NCBI GenBank assembly: GCA_914767715.1
Contig: OU612066.1
Span: 11,475,001-11,539,000, forward strand
Length of the DNA: 64,000 nt
Direction: 5' to 3'
Origin: Membranipora membranacea
Lineage: Eukaryota > Bryozoa > Gymnolaemata > Cheilostomatida > Membraniporidae
Shown here: one piece after another, positions 59,252 through 64,000 of the stretch
Layout: each line of letters opens with the position of its first letter
Position numbering within the stretch: position 1 is the first letter of the stretch
Notes under the pieces: model-generated
What the model saw: only the letters and a program-made list of their open reading frames with translations
Database searches by the model: none
What the model was told of the DNA's origin: nothing
Made by a program: the position numbers and the translations under genes

Positions 59252-62200
59252 ATGAAGAAGAAGGAGGTAGCGATAATCGGAGCTGGGGCAGCAGGTCTGG
59301 CAGCAATGAGGTCTTTACTTCAGTTTGAGGATAAAGTCAACATGACTGCATACGAGATAAGCAGCGGGGTCGGCGGACTTTGGGTAAACAGAGACCCCTA
59401 CAGGAGAAACAGCATGTACGATAATTACAGGTAAGTACTCATAAACTCACGCAGGGAATTTCCTGCCTTCTTTTGCTGCCTTATATCATGACTGATTTGG
59501 ATGTTCTAAACTAAAACATGCCCAGGTACAGTTTTCAGGGTCTGCCATAGCCTGGGATTCAGGCCAACAATAGGGCCTTGTCTGAATTATGAGTCATGAT
59601 GGATGTTGCTTCTGTGGTGTTATCTACTCATGAATCACTATGTTTGTGCCCTTGTGAATGGACCTATGTGCTTGTGTTTTGGTTTTGTTTTGATTGGCTG
59701 ATAGGTTTTGGTTTGTTATTGTATTGAGATGTCTGCTCATGTTGGACTGAATCCCAGTCTAGGTTGGCTAGAGTTTTTCCAAATATATTTTAAAGGAATT
59801 CAAAAGGAAAGTGTTTATTCTAACTTTCAAATATTGTTACTAAATTGAATTGATATGAAAACATTAATTTATTTTTCTAGAGCTAATGTACCGAAGGAGT
59901 TGATGGCCTACGCAGGTTTCTCGTTCCCCGAATCAGATGCCCAGGAATCTTCATTCGTACATAACTCAGCTGTTCTGGAATATCTCAATAGCTTTGCAGA
60001 TCACTACAGCCTCCGTCAGTATATAAAGGTAATCAGTGACTGCAACCCTGAAACATAAGCAGAAGTTTACTGAGAGCAGACACTGTGAATTTCAGGGTCC
60101 ACTTTCAGCAAGGGTGACAGTAGGGATGGGAGATGTCCAAGAGGGGGGGGGGAGTAAGAGGTACGTTGGTAATAGCAATGATGTAAACACTATTAGCAGT
60201 CTGTTGAAAGAGTTGTATTGTCTATGTTAGAGCTTCTGCACCTTGTCTCCCAAAAATGAAAACCATGTAAGAATTCCCAAAGAATCTGTGAAAATGACAA
60301 CTGATGTATGTCAGATTTATTTGGAAGCCAAGAGTTATTTTTAAAATTGTTTTATGCAACAATCCTTATTGCATCAGATTACTACCAGTGGTCCACAGAT
60401 ACCACCAGTCTACCACCCTCGTTATGGCTGAATGAGTAGAGCCCAGCCACAAAATAATCAGCTTGTCTCTGCTAAGTAACAGACAGGGGCCACAAAGACA
60501 AATGTTACACGCAAGCCCATGGGCCTGGTATGCCTGGTGTGTATGTAACACTTGTTCTAACTCACAGGTAGGTGTTGTCTGTGATTTTGGAGACAATCCT
60601 TGCAAATTTCATTATTCTTGTGACCCTGTGCCCTTTCACCCTTCGTAGTTCAGACACAGAGTTATCGAGGTAGACCCTTACATGACAGGTGAAGGTGTTG
60701 AGAGATGGAATGTGACTGTCCAGAATGAAGACACTGGAGCAATGTCCACCTATCACTATGATGCTGTTATTGTCTGTAATGGGTAATATCTATAACTCGG
60801 TTGACCGCAGAATTATTTGACTTTTGAGTTTTTTTGAAAAGGTTATCCTAAACATTTCAAAGTGTGGCTGCACCAATTAGTAGTTAATAAACAAAACTTG
60901 TAGAAAGATATATATGCAATATGACCTTGAAATCGGATCAGATAGCAGTTTGTGAAAGTCTTTATTAATGGATCTGTGCATCATGAATATACAACATCTC
61001 ACGACTTAGTGCGAATCCCATTTTGCCTGAACGATTTCGTGAAAGTTTTCGGCGAATCATGAGGAAGAAACCTCATGTGACCTCACCTTGAAGGCTGATG
61101 TCAGTAGTTGTGTGTGTTGTTGTCTTTCCTTTCAAATATGTGCCATTTCCAGCAAGAATTCTGATTGGATTAGAATATATTCAGACAAATATTTTGCAAC
61201 AGCTGCCTTCACCTTTAGGTGGAGTAACGTTTTGTACTAATATCCAGTACAAACCACACGTTTTAGAAATGAGAATTGTCCGTACATACCTGATATCGAG
61301 GGGCATAAAACATATTCAGGGGAGATAATGCACAGTACTTACCACCAGGACCCAAAGCTCTACACCGGTAAAACAGTGGTGGTGTTAGGGGCCTTACTTT
61401 CAGGGGCAGATATAGCCATGGATATCCACAAAACTGCTAAACATGTGAGTTTTTCTAGACAACCAATCATTCACTATGTTTAGGATGAGGGGCTGACAGT
61501 AAGCGAATTTCGACTTCACAATCATCTTTTTCATACTTCAATCTTCTGTGTTTTTTTTTTCTGGTGCTTCATTCATATACTTCCAGCCACTTCAATGACT
61601 TTCAATGAATTTGTTCATTTTTGCCATTTGTGCCGGTTCAAATCAACAAATAATTTAGTTTCAGTAGTTTGACTCCTAATTTGAACCCCTTATGGCTCCA
61701 CTGTGTCTGTAGGTTTATTTGAGTCACAATGCCAGACTGACCACGAAACTTCCGGACAATATTGAGCAGACAGCTGGAATCAACAAGTTTAGTGGAGATG
61801 ACATCATTTTGAAGGATGGCTCCGTCATAAAAGCTGATATGGTCATATTGGCTACAGGGTATAGGTGAGAGGAAGATTGTCAAGCTCTCAAGGACATTAA
61901 AAAGCCCCCATTCTTGTATTAAACAAGCTCTTGAAACTCATGGAAATCCGTAGGGAAAGATGACTTGAAAGAACTCCATGCCCTCAAAACCTTTGGGGAA
62001 TGGTATTTTAAATTTGCATTTACATGTTCACTAGCCTTCTCAGGAGGTCAACTGTGATATCCCTTTCACTCAACCCAAGCTGCATACCTGTCCCTATCAT
62101 TTTCTGACAGTTATATCTCAAACATATCTAAAGATTTCACTAATTCAAGTCTGCGAAATGACAGATTTTCCAGCCTGCAAAATTATTAAACTCTATCAGG

Positions 62201-63174
62201 GTAAAAGCTTATGCTGTTTGTTTCAGGTATGATTTTTCATTTCTGAGTGATCGCTGTCGTCCGGAGATCAAAGATGGGCATATTAAAAATCTCTACAGAA
62301 TGATGATCAACATAGACCATCAATCTCTCTACTTCATTGGTTTAAATAAACTGGTCACCCCATTTCTTAATTTCGGTATCCAATCGGAGCTGGCTGCTGC
62401 ATTCATCAGTGCAAAGATACCACAAGTGCCAAAATCAGTGAGTATACATATGCATTTACAAAAACAGATAAACATATACATTTACATATACATCTACGTA
62501 AACGTAAAAGTTAAATCCATCTATATGCATAGCAAGGTGTTTGTGATTCCATGACAATTGACAAATGCGGAATTCACATATGATGCTATCTCTATGAATA
62601 GAGTTGTTTGTACTCAATCGAAGAGGTGACAATTCATTATTCTCAATACCGTAAGAAGTTACAACAGGGAGACTGGATGTCCCATCCTCCCTGGTTACAA
62701 CAACGAGAAAGTTTGTCCAAAACTCCCTGCATCATCCACCTTGTATAATGCGGCAGTGTCAATGTGGATGAAAATATAGGGAAACTGCCAACTTATGCGT
62801 AAACATAAAATTGTCATTCAGTTCATACGCTTTGTTTGATTTCGCATTAGGAGATGGAAGAGGAATATCGGATCTTATATAAACGACTTGTAACAGATCA
62901 CAACGACATACCGAAACATTTCCACCACATTCCATTGTATCAGCATGAGTACAGCAGACAACTGGGAGAACAGAGCGGCACCAATCAACCAGTACCAGGA
63001 TTCTCAGAAAAGTTTGCTTATCATTATTTTGATATATGGGCTAAAAGCCTTCCTCACTTCAAAGAAGGTAGATATAGGATTGTGGATGATGACAACTTTG
63101 AAATTCTCTATATACATCCAGATTGCAAAGGTGAAGCTCAACAAACAATCGATACATCAAAGGACACAAAATGA
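59252..63174 (+). CDS. FMO: Flavin-containing monooxygenase (complete, 7 exons, 441 aa)
   Basis: Exons: 59252-59430, 59881-60028, 60649-60782, 61267-61444, 61713-61864, 62227-62437 and 62851-63174; 1326 nt, all phases consistent. FMOs use FAD, NADPH and O2 to oxygenate soft nucleophiles (N- or S-containing substrates). Seen: the FAD-binding [13 protein letters not shown] (G10-x-G12-x-x-G15) right after the start; [10 protein letters not shown]; the FMO signature as [10 protein letters not shown] (residues 170-179, tyrosine in place of the first phenylalanine); the NADPH loop as [14 protein letters not shown] (residues 192-205); and ATGYRYDF at 260-267. The ATG at 59252 gives the usual short lead before the FAD fold. 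There is no hydrophobic C-terminal anchor like that of vertebrate FMOs, and the length fits soluble invertebrate or fungal-type members. The NADPH loop lacks its second glycine. Confidence 0.95.
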
Positions 63175-63393
63175 CTTTCATCTCCTAAAGTGTGAAAACG
63201 ATACTCAAGATTTTTTCGAATAGAAATCCACAGCGAACCTTACATAACCTTTGCGAAGACTATTGCGCAACAACTCACAAATATTCCAATGGTATAGTGA
63301 TATAATTGGTGGTTTATGCTTCACTATTCATATATATGAAGTATATAGCCTCAGGCTGATGGGGATGGAACAATCAATCTATCAAAGCTCCCA

Positions 63394-63485
63394 AAGTGAG
63401 ATTCGAACACACAACCCCTGCAGGACCAATCACCTAGCAGTAGATAGCAAGTCACTAATTGGTTGCGCCGCCTTGTCCTCTTCCC
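63394..63485 (-). repeat. tRNA-like SINE head
   Basis: In reverse complement the unit has a B-box-like GTGTGTTCGAATC and a weak A-box-like GGCGGCGCAACC. The spacing suits a tRNA-derived SINE; the cloverleaf is degenerate. Confidence 0.45.
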
Positions 63486-63524
63486 GTCGCGTCATTTCCC
63501 AAAAAATAATAGGTGCTAATCAGG

Positions 63525-63625
63525 ATCAAGAGGAGAAACATACAAACCAAATCCGCAGGGTGTGGGAGACCGCAACTTAGAACCTGTATATGCAAGCTTG
63601 TATAGAAATGCTCAACCAGAACAGG
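63525..63625 (+). repeat. Dispersed repeat, copy 2 (shared with 57672-57785)
   Basis: It has the same ordered words as copy 1 (AAGAGGAGAA, ACAAACC, GGGTGTGG, GAACCTGTATATGCAAGCTT), diverged in between. Confidence 0.55.
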
Positions 63626-63800
63626 GAGTTATTTTACTTGTTGATATAATACTGTGTTTATACAGTAATATTATTTTCATGTGGTTGCTGTTTGCGGTTT
63701 CATTATTTGTCCAAGTGATAAGTGTATATCCAGCAATATTGTTCAAGCAATGTTCTTTATTTAGCTTCTATCTATTTCTAGTATGTGCTAATATAATAAT

Positions 63801-63953
63801 CCCTCCCTCCCTCCCTCCCTCCCTCCCTCCCTCCCTCCCTCCCTCCCTCCCTCCCTCCCTCCCTCCCTCCCTCCCTCCCTCCCTCCCTCCCTCCCTCCCT
63901 CCCTCCCTCCCTCCCTCCCTCCCTCCCTCCCTCCCTCTCTCTCTCTCTCTCTC
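63801..63953. repeat. Composite microsatellite (CCCT)n then (CT)n
   Basis: About 34 copies of CCCT are followed by roughly nine CT units. The open frames through it on both strands are low-complexity artefacts. The minus strand reads (GGGA)n, a sequence type able to form G-quadruplexes. Confidence 0.97.
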
Positions 63954-64000
63954 CATAGTTTTTGTCATCACTTTTACATTCCAATTATGAGGGAATATAA

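Larger units (their letters stand above)
63175..63800. other. FMO 3' flank with repeats
   Basis: It contains a minus-strand tRNA-like SINE head and the second copy of the dispersed repeat. No conserved gene was recognised. Confidence 0.5.

Noticed and set aside
63562-63990. 142-codon open frame and antisense glycine/glutamate-rich frames
   Set aside because: Translation of the CCCT/CT microsatellite.

Overview
The window is nuclear DNA of an animal, most likely a non-vertebrate. It is AT-rich and its genes are built from many short exons with canonical GT/AG junctions. It carries tRNA-derived SINE-like repeats, a CR1/Jockey-type LINE, a THAP-bearing P-like element and many small inverted-repeat elements. 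I cannot name the phylum from the sequence alone. I joined six protein-coding genes exon by exon; every junction keeps the frame and every complete gene length is a multiple of three.

Layout: (1) minus strand, 1.9 kb to the left edge: the 5' part of an ABRAXAS gene (BRCC36 deubiquitinase scaffold), cut by the window edge. (2) minus, 9.8-2.7 kb: a complete eight-exon UTP3/SAS10 gene (small-subunit processome). Its 3.1-kb fifth... sixth exon intron holds a P-like transposon of 2.7 kb with 31-bp terminal inverted repeats and a perfect 8-bp target duplication. (3) 9.8-21 kb: repeat-rich intergenic DNA with a foldback-like inverted-repeat structure (11.9-15.7 kb) and a 5'-truncated LINE (17.1-19.2 kb). 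(4) plus, 21.0-26.6 kb: an armadillo-repeat gene that I read as TERB1 (meiotic telomere tethering), apparently without the C-terminal Myb-like domain. (5) minus, 46.7-27.4 kb: a complete 15-coding-exon DENND2-family Rab exchange factor with an 828-codon first coding exon. (6) plus, 51.5-57.4 kb: a TRIC (TMEM38) cation channel gene with two tandem versions of exon 4. (7) plus, 59.3-63.2 kb: a flavin-containing monooxygenase. The right edge is a long CCCT/CT microsatellite.

The genes are not an operon and have no common pathway; TERB1 and DENND2 converge tail to tail, while DENND2 and TRIC diverge. The strongest unusual signals are the mutually exclusive exon pair in the TRIC channel gene (both 88 nt, same phases), the P-like element, and a scattered family of 35-98 bp palindromes with TAGCC/GGCTA ends, five of which are flanked by 9-bp direct repeats. 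No computation or database search was possible; family assignments rest on remembered family motifs and on the exon structure.
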